Origin: Kitasatospora mediocidica KCTC 9733
Lineage (GTDB): Bacteria; Actinomycetota; Actinomycetes; Streptomycetales; Streptomycetaceae
Length of the DNA: 64,000 bases
NCBI RefSeq assembly: GCF_000744225.1
Contig: NZ_JQLN01000003.1
Location: 186,001 to 250,000, forward strand
Direction: 5' to 3'
Position 1 is the first letter of the stretch. Each line of letters begins with the position of its first letter. The position numbers were made by a program, and so were the translations under genes. The notes beneath the pieces are model-generated. The model was not told the origin of the DNA. It saw only the letters and a program-made list of their open reading frames with translations, and ran no database searches. Below, piece by piece: positions 1-10,072 of this stretch.

Positions 1-259
1 GGAGCTTGTCGGTGGCCACCTCGCCGCTGCTGCGCAGCCGCCGGTGGTCGAGCAGGCTGTTCAGCAGCACCTTGCGGGCGTACAGGAACGGGTCGGTGTC
101 CCGCCGGGTTATCCGGGGCCACGCGACGTACATCTTGGTGAGGGTGGTCTGCGTGAGGTCCTGGGCCAGATGCCAGTCCCGGCACATCAGGTAGGCGATC
201 TGCCGCAGACGGGTCGCACCGCCTTCGGCGAAGGCGGTGAACTCTGCTTCTTTGCGCAC
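1..259 (-). CDS. SigE-family ECF RNA polymerase sigma factor (C-terminal part outside window)
   Basis: Only the first 86 residues or so are inside the window; the gene runs off the left edge. The visible part starts VRKEAEFTAFAEG and continues with RLRQIAYLMCRDWHLAQDLTQ, the sigma region 2 pattern of the actinobacterial SigE-like ECF group. Region 4 is not visible. The GTG at 259 is preceded by GAAGGG about nine bases upstream, and no better in-frame start exists. A terminator-like hairpin (304-333) separates it from the membrane protein gene upstream, so it probably has its own promoter. Its regulon cannot be inferred from what is visible. Confidence 0.85.
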   Translation of the reverse strand, partial: MRKEAEFTAFAEGGATRLRQIAYLMCRDWHLAQDLTQTTLTKMYVAWPRITRRDTDPFLYARKVLLNSLLDHRRLRSSGEVATDKL

Positions 260-303
260 CGGTGGATGCCCTTCTGGCTGTGTCGCGGGGAGTGCGGACG
301 GGC

Positions 304-333
304 GTCGCGGCCCCGGCGGTGCGGGGCCGCGAC
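304..333 (-). terminator. GC-rich hairpin after the 345-1142 gene
   Basis: A perfect 11-bp stem (304-314 with 323-333) and an 8-base loop lie just past the stop of the membrane protein gene. There is no U-tract, as is common in streptomycetes. Confidence 0.6.
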
Positions 334-344
334 GGTTGGACGGA

Positions 345-1142
345 TCAGCCGAAGGTCGGCAGGGACGGGTACTGGGCGGCCGCGGCCGCGCCCTCGGAGG
401 GCGTCATCGAGTCGTTGATCAGCGGGTTGGTCGCCAGCGCGACGGCCTGGGCGTCGGTGAGGACGACCGTGCCGGGGGCGTTGGACTTGCCGTCGAACGC
501 GAGGCAGCTGCTCGACAGCACCTGGACGGCGGTGCCGTCCGGGCGGCGGACCGACACGCTGGTGTGCTCGATGCAGTTGTCCGCCAGGTGGTCGACCATC
601 ACCTTCTGGCCTGCCGCGTCGGTGGAGCAGTCGGACTTCGGGCAGAACATGGGCTGGTCGGGCTTGCCGGTGAAGACCCGGACCATTCCGGTGCCCGCCG
701 GGGTGGTCACCTCGATCTGGACCGAGGTGGTGGGGTTCTTGCCCTTGGAGTCGGGCTCCTGGGTGTTGGCGGCCAGGTGGCTGGTCGCGCCGGGCGGCAG
801 CAGCGGCAGCACGGCGGCAAGCAGCGCGGCACCGGAGATCGGCACCTGCGCTTCGGCCGGCTTCGCCCCGGCGTTCGGCGCGGCGTTCGGCGTGGCCGAC
901 GACGACGGGAGCGGAGCGGCCGCAGCGCTCACCGGGACGGTCGAGCCGCCGGCGGTGCTCAGCGGGCCGCCGAGCAGGACGGCGACACCCGCCATCGCCA
1001 CGGCCGAGCCGACCACGGCGCTGACCGCGCGCAGCCGCCGGGTGCGGCGGCCGCGGCTGGCAGCCGCACCGACGATGTCGCCCAGCGGGGGCGGCGCGAG
1101 TGCGGACAGCTCGTCACTCAGGTCTGAGCGGAAATCCTTCAT
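345..1142 (-). CDS. Hypothetical protein with one transmembrane helix, Cys-containing outer domain
   Basis: I do not recognise the family. The 265-residue protein has a short cytoplasmic N-terminus (MKDFRSDLSDELSALAPPP), a basic stretch RGRRTRRLRAV, one hydrophobic helix at about residues 42-62, then an Ala/Ser/Pro-rich linker and an outer domain. The outer domain has at least four cysteines (FCPKSDC, DNCIEHT, SSSC), which suggests disulfides outside the cell. This topology, upstream of and in line with a SigE-family sigma gene, would suit a membrane partner of the sigma factor, but no zinc anti-sigma HxxxCxxC motif is visible and a hairpin lies between the two genes. An upstream in-frame start at 1184 is possible; ATG 1142 gives the more natural N-terminus. 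Confidence 0.7.
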   Translation of the reverse strand: MKDFRSDLSDELSALAPPPLGDIVGAAASRGRRTRRLRAVSAVVGSAVAMAGVAVLLGGPLSTAGGSTVPVSAAAAPLPSSSATPNAAPNAGAKPAEAQVPISGAALLAAVLPLLPPGATSHLAANTQEPDSKGKNPTTSVQIEVTTPAGTGMVRVFTGKPDQPMFCPKSDCSTDAAGQKVMVDHLADNCIEHTSVSVRRPDGTAVQVLSSSCLAFDGKSNAPGTVVLTDAQAVALATNPLINDSMTPSEGAAAAAQYPSLPTFG

Positions 1143-1268
1143 CTCTGACTGGATCCTCTGTGTGTTGTGTCGCACGCCGGCCATGCGGACCCGCTCGGAC
1201 GCGGCTCTGTCCCCCTAGACGGGTCGGCCCCCGCATTCGGTAGCACGGCCGGCGAGATATTTTTCGTC

Positions 1269-1332
1269 CGGCACAGCACGACGCCCCCCGGTCGCCGCAG
1301 CGGCGGCCGGGGGGCGTCGTCGTGCTGTGCCG
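1269..1332 (-). terminator. Long inverted repeat terminating msrB
   Basis: A very long, nearly perfect inverted repeat starts one base after the msrB stop codon. The arms of about 24 bases differ by one extra GTC triplet. It probably ends msrB transcription and may also stop transcription from the other side. Confidence 0.8.
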
Positions 1333-1333
1333 G

Positions 1334-1738
1334 CTACTCCGCCGGCTTCAGCGTCAGCGAGATGCTGTTGATGCAGTACCGCTGGTCGGTCGGGTTGGCG
1401 TACCCCTCGCCCTCGAAGACGTGCCCGAGGTGTCCGCCGCAGGTGGCGCAGCGGACCTCGACCCGGCGCATGCCGAGCGTGGTGTCCTCGATGTACTCGA
1501 CCCGGTCCTCGGCCAGCGGCGCGTAGTAGGACGGCCAGCCGCAGTGGCTGTCGAACTTGGTCTCCGAGCTGAACAGCTCGCTGCCGCAGGCCCGGCAGCT
1601 GTAGACGCCGACCGTCTTGGTGTCGGTGTACTCGCCGACGAACGGCGCCTCGGTGCCGGCCTGCCGGAGCACCTTGTACTCCTGCGGGCTCAGCTGGGCA
1701 CGCCACTCGGCGTCGGTCTTCTCGATCTCGTAGCTCAC
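1334..1738 (-). CDS. msrB: Peptide-methionine (R)-S-oxide reductase MsrB
   Basis: Repairs the R-epimer of methionine sulfoxide in oxidised proteins, in the cytoplasm, using thioredoxin-type reductant. The 134-residue protein has the whole SelR domain: two CxxC zinc pairs (CRACG near residue 46 and CATCGGHLGHVF near 95) and the catalytic-cysteine motif RYCINSISL near the C-terminus. The length is typical of the family. GTG 1738 (VSYEIEKTDAEWRAQL) matches the usual N-terminus; an in-frame start at 1780 would add 14 unlikely residues. It lies 25 bases downstream of murC on the same strand and may be cotranscribed with it. Confidence 0.95.
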   Translation of the reverse strand: MSYEIEKTDAEWRAQLSPQEYKVLRQAGTEAPFVGEYTDTKTVGVYSCRACGSELFSSETKFDSHCGWPSYYAPLAEDRVEYIEDTTLGMRRVEVRCATCGGHLGHVFEGEGYANPTDQRYCINSISLTLKPAE

Positions 1739-1763
1739 TGCGGGCTCCCAGGCTGTCGAAACG

Positions 1764-3170
1764 TCAGGCCTGCACTGCAACGCTCGACAGGTGCTTCAAG
1801 ATTTCCTCGCCCAGGGTGGTGACGTCTCCGGCACCCATGGTCAGCACCAGGTCGCCCGGCCGGGCCAGGGCGGCCAGCCGCGCGGGGGCCGCCGCGAAGT
1901 CGTGCTCGGCGGCCGTCTCGGCCCCGGCCCGCTGCGCCGCCTCGACGATGAGCGCGCTGGTCACGCCGGGGATCGGGTCCTCGCGGGCCGGGTAGATGTC
2001 GAGCACCACGGAGGCGTCGGCGAGCGTCAGCGCCTGGCCCATCTCCTCGGAGAGCTGCTGGGTGCGGCTGAACAGGTGCGGCTGGAAGACCACCAGCACC
2101 CGGCTGCTCCCGGCGGCCTCGCGGATCGCCTCCAGGTCGGCGGTCATCTCGGTCGGGTGGTGCGCGTAGGAGTCGATCACCTGTACGCCGGCCGCCTCGC
2201 CCTTGAGCTGGAGCCGGCGCCGCACGCCGGTGTAGCTGCCCAGCGCCTGCGCCAGCTGCTCGGCCGGCACGCCCAGCGCGATGCCGGCGGCCAGCGCCGA
2301 GACCGCGTTGTGCGCGTAGTGGCGGCCGGGCACCGAGACGGTGAACGGGAGCTCGGCGCCGTCCAGCAGGACGGTGACCTCGCTGGTCATCCCGTGCGCG
2401 ACCACCGACAGGATCCGCACGGTGGCGTCCTCGGCGGCGCCGACGGTCACCACCCGCAGGTCGTCGCGGCCGGCCACCCGGGCGGTCAGCTCGCGGGCGC
2501 CGGGGTGGTCGGCGGAGACGACGAGCGTGCCGCCGCTCTGGACCCGGCCGACGAAGGTCTCGAAGGACTCGTAGATCTCCTCCATCGACGCGTAGTTCGC
2601 GTGGTGGTCGAGCTCCACGTTGAGGATGATCGCGACCTCGGGCGCGTACTTGTGGAAGCTGCGGTCGCTCTCGTCCGCCTCCGCCACGAAGATCTCGCCG
2701 GCGCCGTGGTGGGCGTTGCTGCCCGGCGCGTCCAGGTCGCCGCCGATCGCGTACGAGGGGTCCAGGCCGAGCGTGGCCAGGCTGACCGCGAGCATGCTGG
2801 TGGTGGTGGTCTTGCCGTGCGTGCCGGCCACCGCGATCGCGCGCCGGCCGCCCATCAGCGCGGCGAGCGCGTCGGAGCGGTGCACGACGGGGATGCCGCG
2901 CAGGCGGGCGGCGGCCAGCTCGGGGTTGTCCTCGCGGATGGCGCTGGAGACGACGATGCTGCTGGCGCCGTCCGGGACGTTCTCGGCGGCGTGGCCGACC
3001 TGCACGGCCGCGCCCATCGCGCGCAGGGCCAGCACGGTGTCGGACTCCTTGGAGTCGCTCCCGGAGACCTTGGCGCCGCGTACCGCGAGGATCTTCGCCA
3101 GGCCGGACATGCCGGCGCCGCCGATGCCGATGAAGTGCGGGGCGTGCAGGTCGTGGGCGGCGTCGTTCAA
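1764..3170 (-). CDS. murC: UDP-N-acetylmuramate--L-alanine ligase MurC
   Basis: Adds L-alanine to UDP-MurNAc, the first amino-acid step of peptidoglycan precursor synthesis, using ATP in the cytoplasm. The 468-residue protein begins with the Rossmann-like MurC motif HFIGIGGAGMSGLAKIL, has the Mur-ligase ATP loop GTHGKTTTTSML (about residue 115), the NVELDHH segment, and ends with the ligase C-terminal domain (DSYAHHPTEM, VVFQPHLFSRT, GAGDVTTLGEEIL). The chosen start is TTG 3170 because GGAGAG stands just upstream; an in-frame start at 3281 would add 37 residues without similarity to MurC. It is not in a dcw cluster here. A 10-bp inverted repeat (3196-3205 with 3237-3246) lies in its upstream region. 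Confidence 0.95.
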   Translation of the reverse strand: MNDAAHDLHAPHFIGIGGAGMSGLAKILAVRGAKVSGSDSKESDTVLALRAMGAAVQVGHAAENVPDGASSIVVSSAIREDNPELAAARLRGIPVVHRSDALAALMGGRRAIAVAGTHGKTTTTSMLAVSLATLGLDPSYAIGGDLDAPGSNAHHGAGEIFVAEADESDRSFHKYAPEVAIILNVELDHHANYASMEEIYESFETFVGRVQSGGTLVVSADHPGARELTARVAGRDDLRVVTVGAAEDATVRILSVVAHGMTSEVTVLLDGAELPFTVSVPGRHYAHNAVSALAAGIALGVPAEQLAQALGSYTGVRRRLQLKGEAAGVQVIDSYAHHPTEMTADLEAIREAAGSSRVLVVFQPHLFSRTQQLSEEMGQALTLADASVVLDIYPAREDPIPGVTSALIVEAAQRAGAETAAEHDFAAAPARLAALARPGDLVLTMGAGDVTTLGEEILKHLSSVAVQA

Positions 3171-3299
3171 GGGAGCTCTCCGTAAAGAAAGTGGGGAATC
3201 GTCCTCGCGGGCGGTGGGTGACCGGGTCCGGCCGCAAGGACGATTCTGCACCACTCGGCAGGGGGGACGGTGCGTCCGCACCCCAGGCGGGCCGACGGC

Positions 3300-3758
3300 T
3301 CAGGCCTCGCTGGCGAACAGCTTGAGCACCGGCACCCCGACCTTGTGCCGGGCCTGGGAGGCCCAGTCGCGGTGGAAGAACTCCTCGACGAAGTGCGGCG
3401 CGGTCAGCACCAGCACCTCGTCCGCGCCGGTCTCCTCGACCACCGCGCGCAGGGTGTCCAGCGGCTGCGACTCGACCACCTGGCCGACCGCCTCCGCGCC
3501 GCTCTCGCGCAGGTGGCGCAGGCTGTGTTCGAGTGATTCGCCGGCCAGGGTCGGGCCGTTGGCGTCGTCGTGCTCGTGCACCGCCTTGTCGAGGTGGCCG
3601 AGCGCCACGTCGTCCAGGGCCCGGAGCAGTTCGTCCTGCTTGCCGCGGGGTTGCATCAGCACGACGAAGGAGACCTTCTCGTCGCCGTGCAGGGTGGTGA
3701 CCAGCTCCACGTCGGCCTCGGAGAGTGCCTTTTCGATCATCAGTACGGTCTTGAACAC
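3300..3758 (-). CDS. Small alpha/beta protein, commonly labelled indole-3-glycerol phosphate synthase in streptomycetes
   Basis: A 152-residue soluble protein, VFKTVLMIEKALSEADVELV at the start and HKVGVPVLKLFASEA at the end. Homologues in Streptomyces are often named indole-3-glycerol phosphate synthase, but no TrpC barrel or TrpC motif is visible and the protein is too short. The alternating strand/helix pattern and closing DEVLVLTAPHFVEEFFHRDW segment look more like a universal-stress-type fold, which is my inference. GTG 3758 is preceded by AAGGGA at a good distance. It lies upstream of murC, same strand, with a 129-base gap. True function unknown. Confidence 0.75.
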   Translation of the reverse strand: MFKTVLMIEKALSEADVELVTTLHGDEKVSFVVLMQPRGKQDELLRALDDVALGHLDKAVHEHDDANGPTLAGESLEHSLRHLRESGAEAVGQVVESQPLDTLRAVVEETGADEVLVLTAPHFVEEFFHRDWASQARHKVGVPVLKLFASEA

Positions 3759-3910
3759 AAGAGTCCCTTCCGTGTTGCAGGCCCCCGGGGTCCGGTGTCC
3801 CCTCCCATAGTGCCCGGAGGAAGCTTTCCTCACGCGGCGCACACGGCACACGGGCCACGTGGGGGTGATCACAGGATCGGTCCGCTGACGGACCGGCCGG
3901 ATCCGGGTGC

Positions 3911-4675
3911 CTACTCGGCGGTACGGCAGTAGCGAGTGAAGAGGAAACCTTTCTGCTCGATCAATGAGACCAGCCGCATCCGCTGCGCGTCTGGCATTTG
4001 CGCACCGTGCAGGATGCGCGGCGCGTCGCCACCGGTCAGCAGCGGCGCCAACGACAGGCACAGTTCGTCCAGCAGGTCCGCGGCGGCCAGCTGCGCGAGC
4101 AGCCGCGGACCGCCCTCGGTGAGCTGCCGGGTCCAGCCGCGCGCGGTCAGCTCGGCCAGCGCCCGGGACAGCTCGACCGAGCCGCGGCCGGCCACGATCA
4201 GGTCGGCGCGTGCGGCGACCGCGCGCCGGGCGGCGGCGGGGGAGTCCTCGGTGGTGATCACCACGGTCGGCACCAGCGGCTCGGTGAAGAGCGGCGCGTC
4301 CAGGTCCAGTTCCAGGCTGCGGCTGACCACCGCGATCACCGGCGCCGGCGCCTGGCCGGCCGCCGCCCGGGCCGCCGCGAAGTCGGCCCGGGCCCGGGCC
4401 GGGCGGTAGCCCTCGGCCCGCACCGTCTCGGCTCCGACCAGCACCACGTCGCTCAGCGCCCGCAGCACTCCGAAGATCCGCTTGTCGGCCTCGCTGGACA
4501 ACTCCTCGGAGAGGCCGCCCAGCTTGGCCGCGCCGTCCAGCCCCGAGACCATGTTGGCGCGCAGCCACGGGCGGCCGCGTTTCACCTGGTCGGGATAGGC
4601 GTAGACCTCGGCGAGTGCCTCCAGCGAGGAGAGGTCAAGGTCGTCGGGGTGTGACGGAGGGATCAGCCGGCGCAT
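3911..4675 (-). CDS. RibD C-terminal-type pyrimidine reductase family protein
   Basis: A 254-residue protein of the riboflavin-specific deaminase/reductase C-terminal family (dihydrofolate-reductase fold, NADPH-dependent). Family signs: RPWLRANMVSGLDGAAKLGG near residue 36, DVVLVGAETVRAEGY near 75, and the ending LTEGGPRLLAQL...DELCLSLAPLLTGGD. The deaminase domain of full RibD is absent, so this is a stand-alone reductase whose substrate is not evident. Riboflavin genes are not nearby. The ATG at 4675 lies only about 38 bases from the opposing zapE start, so the two promoters must overlap. A weak hairpin (3878-3895) follows the stop. Confidence 0.85.
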   Translation of the reverse strand: MRRLIPPSHPDDLDLSSLEALAEVYAYPDQVKRGRPWLRANMVSGLDGAAKLGGLSEELSSEADKRIFGVLRALSDVVLVGAETVRAEGYRPARARADFAAARAAAGQAPAPVIAVVSRSLELDLDAPLFTEPLVPTVVITTEDSPAAARRAVAARADLIVAGRGSVELSRALAELTARGWTRQLTEGGPRLLAQLAAADLLDELCLSLAPLLTGGDAPRILHGAQMPDAQRMRLVSLIEQKGFLFTRYCRTAE

Positions 4676-4698
4676 GACTGTGAGTCTTCCACGGCGCG

Positions 4699-4704
4699 TA
4701 GGCT
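4699..4704 (+). promoter_or_regulatory. -10 element of a likely leaderless zapE transcript
   Basis: TAGGCT lies eight bases before GTG 4713, and no ribosome binding site precedes that GTG. This arrangement is typical of leaderless streptomycete genes. No convincing -35 is visible. Confidence 0.5.
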
Positions 4705-4712
4705 TTATTACC

Positions 4713-5789
4713 GTGCCCGCAGCCTCAGAGACCGAAGCCATAGCTCCCGCAGCGCCCGCCAGGACCGGTGCGCCGGTCGCGCTGACCGACCGCCGCCCGG
4801 TGGTTCCGGCCGAGCGCCTGGTGGCCGAGATGGTCCCGCCGCCGCGTTTCGCGGGGGTGAGTTTCGGCTCGTACCTGCCGGACACCACGCAGCCGAGCCA
4901 GTACGAGGCGGTCCGGGTGCTGGAGGAGTTCGCGGCGGGCCTGAACGCCCCGGTGAGCGCCAAGCGCGGCTGGTTCCGTCGCGGGCCCGCGGCGCCGACC
5001 GGCCCGGCCGGGGTCTACCTGGACGGCGGCTACGGCGTCGGCAAGACCCACCTGCTGGCCTCGCTCTGGCACGCCGTCCCCGGGCCGAAGGCCTTCGGGA
5101 CCTTCGTCGAGCTGACCAACCTGGTCGGCGCACTGGGCTTCCAGCAGGCGGTGCAGACCCTCTCCGAGCACCGGTTGCTCTGCATCGACGAGTTCGAGCT
5201 GGACGACCCGGGCGACACCGTGCTGGTCTCCACCCTGCTCGGCCGGCTGGTGGACGCCGGGGTCAAGCTGGCCGCCACCTCCAACACCCTGCCGGAGAAG
5301 CTGGGCGAGGGCCGGTTCGCCGCCACCGACTTCCTGCGCGAGATCCAGGGCCTGTCCGCGCACTTCCGCCCGCTGCGGATCGACGGCCAGGACTACCGCC
5401 ACCGCGGCCTGCCCGCCGCCCCGCCGCCGTACGCCGACGAGGCCGTGGAGGCCGCCGCGGCCCGTACCGCCGGCGCTTCCTTCGACGACTTCGGCGACCT
5501 GCTGACGCACCTCTCGGTCGTCCACCCCAGCCGGTACGGCGCGCTCCTTGACGACGTGCACGCGGTCTTCCTGCGCGGCGTCCAGCCGGTCACCGACCAG
5601 TCCACCGCGCTGCGCCTGGTCGTCCTGGCGGACCGGATGTACGACCGCGAGCTGCCGATCACGGCCTCCGGCATCCCCTTCGACCAGGTCTTCTCCGCGG
5701 AGATGCTGAGCGGCGGCTACCGCAAGAAGTACCTGCGGGCGATCTCCCGCCTGGTCGCGCTGGCCCGGGACTCCTCGAAGAGCAGCTGA
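4713..5789 (+). CDS. zapE: AFG1/ZapE-family P-loop ATPase
   Basis: A 358-residue AFG1-like ATPase, the family that includes ZapE, a division-associated ATPase in proteobacteria; its actinobacterial role is unclear. Walker A is GGYGVGKTHLLASLWH (around residue 110), Walker B is LLCIDEFELDDPGD, then the family segments VKLAATSNTLPEKLGEGRFA and LVVLADRMYDREL. The start was set at GTG 4713 (VPAASETEAIAP) because of the -10 element just upstream; an in-frame ATG at 4674 would overlap the opposing gene's start codon. uvrB follows after 29 bases on the same strand. Confidence 0.9.
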   Translation: MPAASETEAIAPAAPARTGAPVALTDRRPVVPAERLVAEMVPPPRFAGVSFGSYLPDTTQPSQYEAVRVLEEFAAGLNAPVSAKRGWFRRGPAAPTGPAGVYLDGGYGVGKTHLLASLWHAVPGPKAFGTFVELTNLVGALGFQQAVQTLSEHRLLCIDEFELDDPGDTVLVSTLLGRLVDAGVKLAATSNTLPEKLGEGRFAATDFLREIQGLSAHFRPLRIDGQDYRHRGLPAAPPPYADEAVEAAAARTAGASFDDFGDLLTHLSVVHPSRYGALLDDVHAVFLRGVQPVTDQSTALRLVVLADRMYDRELPITASGIPFDQVFSAEMLSGGYRKKYLRAISRLVALARDSSKSS

Positions 5790-5818
5790 TTGTCAGTGCT
5801 GGGTCGTACGGTTGATCC

Positions 5819-7907
<2,089 letters not shown>

Positions 7908-7909
<2 letters not shown>

Positions 7910-7931
7910 AACCCGGTTCGTTCCGGGCTCT
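7908..7931 (+). terminator. Hairpin after uvrB
   Basis: An inverted repeat overlapping the stop codon (AGAACCCGG ... CCGGGCTCT, one mismatch, 6-base loop). Confidence 0.5.
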
Positions 7932-8116
7932 CAGCGGGACTGGAGTCCCTGGTGGGGGCCCCGGGCAGGGCCTAGGCTTGGGCCGGGTACGAGACAGACG
8001 TCGAGGTGGACCCACACCAACAGGGGGCCTCAGCCGGGGGACGGCACCGGGGTGATCCGAATCGTGGTCGGCGCACGTTGATCAGCGGGCGCCGGACGAA
8101 GAGAGAGGACAGTACC

Positions 8117-8698
8117 GTGTCGGTGAATCTGGCCAAGGGTCAGCAGGTCAGCCTGCGCAAGGAGTCGGGCGAGTCGCTCAGCGTCGTCCGGATGGGTCTG
8201 GGCTGGCGGGCGGCCCCCAAGCGCGGCCTGTTCGGCAGCCGCACCCGGCAGATCGACCTGGACGCGTCGGCGCTGCTCTACGTCGACCACACCCCGGCGG
8301 ACGTGGTCTTCTTCCAGCAGCTGGTGAGCAAGGACGGCTCGATCCGGCACACCGGTGACAACCTGGTCGGCGGGGCCGGCGCGGGCGGGGACGACGAGTC
8401 GATCGTCGTCGACCTGACCCGGATCCCCGCGCAGATCACCCAGGTGGTCTTCACCGTCAGCTCCTACACCGGGCAGACCTTCGCCGAGGTGCGGCACGCC
8501 CACTGCCGGCTGGTGGACGAGCTGACCGACCAGGAGCTGGCCCGCTACGAGCTGGACGGCGGCGGCGCGCACACCGGCCAGATCATGGCCAAGGTCTTCC
8601 GTGACGAAGCCGGCGGCTGGGGGATGCGGGCGATCGGCGCACCGGCCTCGGCGCGGACCTTCCAGGACCTGCTGCCCGCGATCGAGCCCTTCCTGTAG
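8117..8698 (+). CDS. TerD-family stress/tellurium resistance protein
   Basis: A 193-residue TerD/CABP-type calcium-binding domain protein. Typical segments are VNLAKGQQVSL at the start, QIDLDASALLYVD, DDESIVVDLTRIPAQITQVVFTVSSYTGQTFAEV, and ARYELDGGGAHTGQIMAKVFR. Acidic loops (DLDAS and GGDDESIVVDL) correspond to the metal-binding sites of the family. GTG 8117 is preceded by GAGAGAGGAC with good spacing. The next gene is terC-like, a pairing seen in ter loci. The family is linked to tellurite, oxidative and membrane stress and, in streptomycetes, to development; the exact role is not known. Confidence 0.92.
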   Translation: MSVNLAKGQQVSLRKESGESLSVVRMGLGWRAAPKRGLFGSRTRQIDLDASALLYVDHTPADVVFFQQLVSKDGSIRHTGDNLVGGAGAGGDDESIVVDLTRIPAQITQVVFTVSSYTGQTFAEVRHAHCRLVDELTDQELARYELDGGGAHTGQIMAKVFRDEAGGWGMRAIGAPASARTFQDLLPAIEPFL

Positions 8699-8731
8699 AA
8701 GATCTCTTTACCTTCTCTTGGTGTTTCCTGG

Positions 8732-8737
8732 TACTCT
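8732..8737 (+). promoter_or_regulatory. Possible -10 of the riboswitch transcript
   Basis: TACTCT here, with TTTACC at 8707-8712 (19-base spacer), would start transcription just before P1 of the riboswitch. An alternative TTGGTG-17-TGTTAT (8718-8746) would start inside P1 and is less likely. Confidence 0.35.
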
Positions 8738-8744
8738 TCTTGTT

Positions 8745-8887
8745 ATCGGAGGGGAGTATTCCCCTTACGGTGCTCCCGTCAGCACGGTGACCGCCCAGTC
8801 GGTTCACCCGGGTTCACCGGTCCTCGCTCAGGCCAGGACGGAAGAGACCTCCGGCAGACGACGTATGTCCCGCCGACCTGCCGGAGG
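8745..8887 (+). ncRNA. yybP-ykoY-type (Mn2+) riboswitch with translation-control platform
   Basis: The leader of the TerC gene carries the hallmark GGGGAGTA box (8751-8758), a CCGTCAGCACGGT segment (8777-8789) and the 3' box GGAAGAGACCTCCG (8840-8853). P1 forms from TCGGAGG (8746-8752) and CCTCCGG (8848-8854). Downstream, CCTCCGGCAG (8848-8857) is an exact complement of CTGCCGGAGG (8878-8887), which contains the ribosome binding site. P1 and the site-hiding hairpin use the same bases, so ligand-bound aptamer should free the site: an ON switch. This class senses Mn2+ and often precedes TerC/Alx-type genes. Assignment is by eye, not by covariance model. Confidence 0.85.
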
Positions 8888-8895
8888 AGCAGCAA

Positions 8896-9879
8896 GTGGA
8901 CGTTTCCCTGACCCTGTGGGTCACCACCATCGGAGTGCTGACCGCACTCATCGCCGCCGATTTCTTCATCGGAGGGCGCAAGCCGCACGAAGTGTCGCTG
9001 AAGGAAGCCGGCACCTGGACCGTCGTCTGGGTGGTCCTGGCGCTGATCTTCGGCGGATTCCTCTGGTGGCAGTACGGCTCGCAGCCGGCCGGTGAGTTCC
9101 TGGCCGGCTACATCACCGAGAAGTCGTTGAGTGTCGACAACCTCTTCGTCTTCATTCTGATCATGGGCAAGTTCGCGGTGCCGCGGATCTACCAGCAGCG
9201 GGTGCTGATGGTCGGTGTGATCATCGCCCTGGTGCTGCGCGCGATCTTCATCGCCGGCGGCGCCGCCCTGGTCACCACCTTCTCCTGGGTCTTCTACATC
9301 TTCGGCGCGTTCCTGGTGTGGACCGCCTGGAAGCTCATCCAGGAGGCCCGGGCCGACGAGGAGGAGGAAGAGTTCGAGGAGAACCGCCTGCTCAAGGCCG
9401 TCGAGCGGCGGGTGCCCTCGACCGACGTCTACCACGGCACCAAGCTCTTCGTCCGCGAGAACGGCCGGCGCCTGATGACGCCGATGCTGATCGTGATGCT
9501 GGCCATCGGCACCACCGACGTGCTCTTCGCGCTGGACTCGATCCCGGCGATCTTCGGCCTCACCCAGGAGCCGTACATCGTCTTCACCGCGAACGCCTTC
9601 GCCCTGATGGGGCTGCGCCAGCTGTACTTCCTGATCGGCGGGCTGCTGAAGAAGCTGGTCCACCTCTCCTACGGGCTCTCGGTGATCCTCGGCTTCATCG
9701 GCGTCAAGCTGGTGCTGCACGCGCTGCACGAGAGTGGGGTGCACGTTCCGGAGATCGGTATCCCGTTCTCGCTCGGCTTCATCGTGCTGGTGCTCGCCAT
9801 CACCACGGTCACCAGCCTGATCGCCTCGAAGCGGCAGCAGGAGCGGGCCGTCGAGCCCGCCGAGAAGGCCGAGGTCTGA
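8896..9879 (+). CDS. TerC/Alx-family integral membrane protein (likely Mn2+ exporter)
   Basis: A 327-residue polytopic membrane protein of the TerC family. It has about eight or nine hydrophobic helices, the conserved EKSLSVDNLFVFILIM near residue 75 and GTTDVLFALDSIPAIFGLT near 210; the acidic residues in these helices are the probable metal path. A highly acidic loop (ADEEEEEFEEN) sits in the middle. The GTG at 8896 follows GGAGGAG with a 6-base gap, and that site lies in the riboswitch-controlled hairpin. The Mn2+ riboswitch supports a role in manganese efflux or supply to exported enzymes. Confidence 0.92.
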   Translation: MDVSLTLWVTTIGVLTALIAADFFIGGRKPHEVSLKEAGTWTVVWVVLALIFGGFLWWQYGSQPAGEFLAGYITEKSLSVDNLFVFILIMGKFAVPRIYQQRVLMVGVIIALVLRAIFIAGGAALVTTFSWVFYIFGAFLVWTAWKLIQEARADEEEEEFEENRLLKAVERRVPSTDVYHGTKLFVRENGRRLMTPMLIVMLAIGTTDVLFALDSIPAIFGLTQEPYIVFTANAFALMGLRQLYFLIGGLLKKLVHLSYGLSVILGFIGVKLVLHALHESGVHVPEIGIPFSLGFIVLVLAITTVTSLIASKRQQERAVEPAEKAEV

Positions 9880-9902
9880 CGGTCCGCGCCCGGCCCCGAG
9901 CA

Positions 9903-9934
9903 CCCGAGCCCCCGGCCACGGCCGGGGGCTCGGC
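9903..9934 (+). terminator. Terminator after the TerC gene
   Basis: A 13-bp GC stem (9905-9917 with 9920-9932) 25 bases past the stop codon. Confidence 0.65.
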
Positions 9935-10072
9935 GCGCCGTTCACGCCACCCGAACCAGTGTTTCGGGCGTGTCAAAATTCCCGATCACGCTGCTTCGTC
10001 ACCTGCGCGGAGGGTGGTCCTGACGCCGTTCTGACGACGGAGGTGGGCTATTGCCTAGCCGGGCGGCCTCAC

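Noticed and set aside
3300-3758. Calling this gene trpC
   Set aside because: The common streptomycete label is indole-3-glycerol phosphate synthase, but the protein is too short and no TrpC motif is seen; other trp genes are absent.
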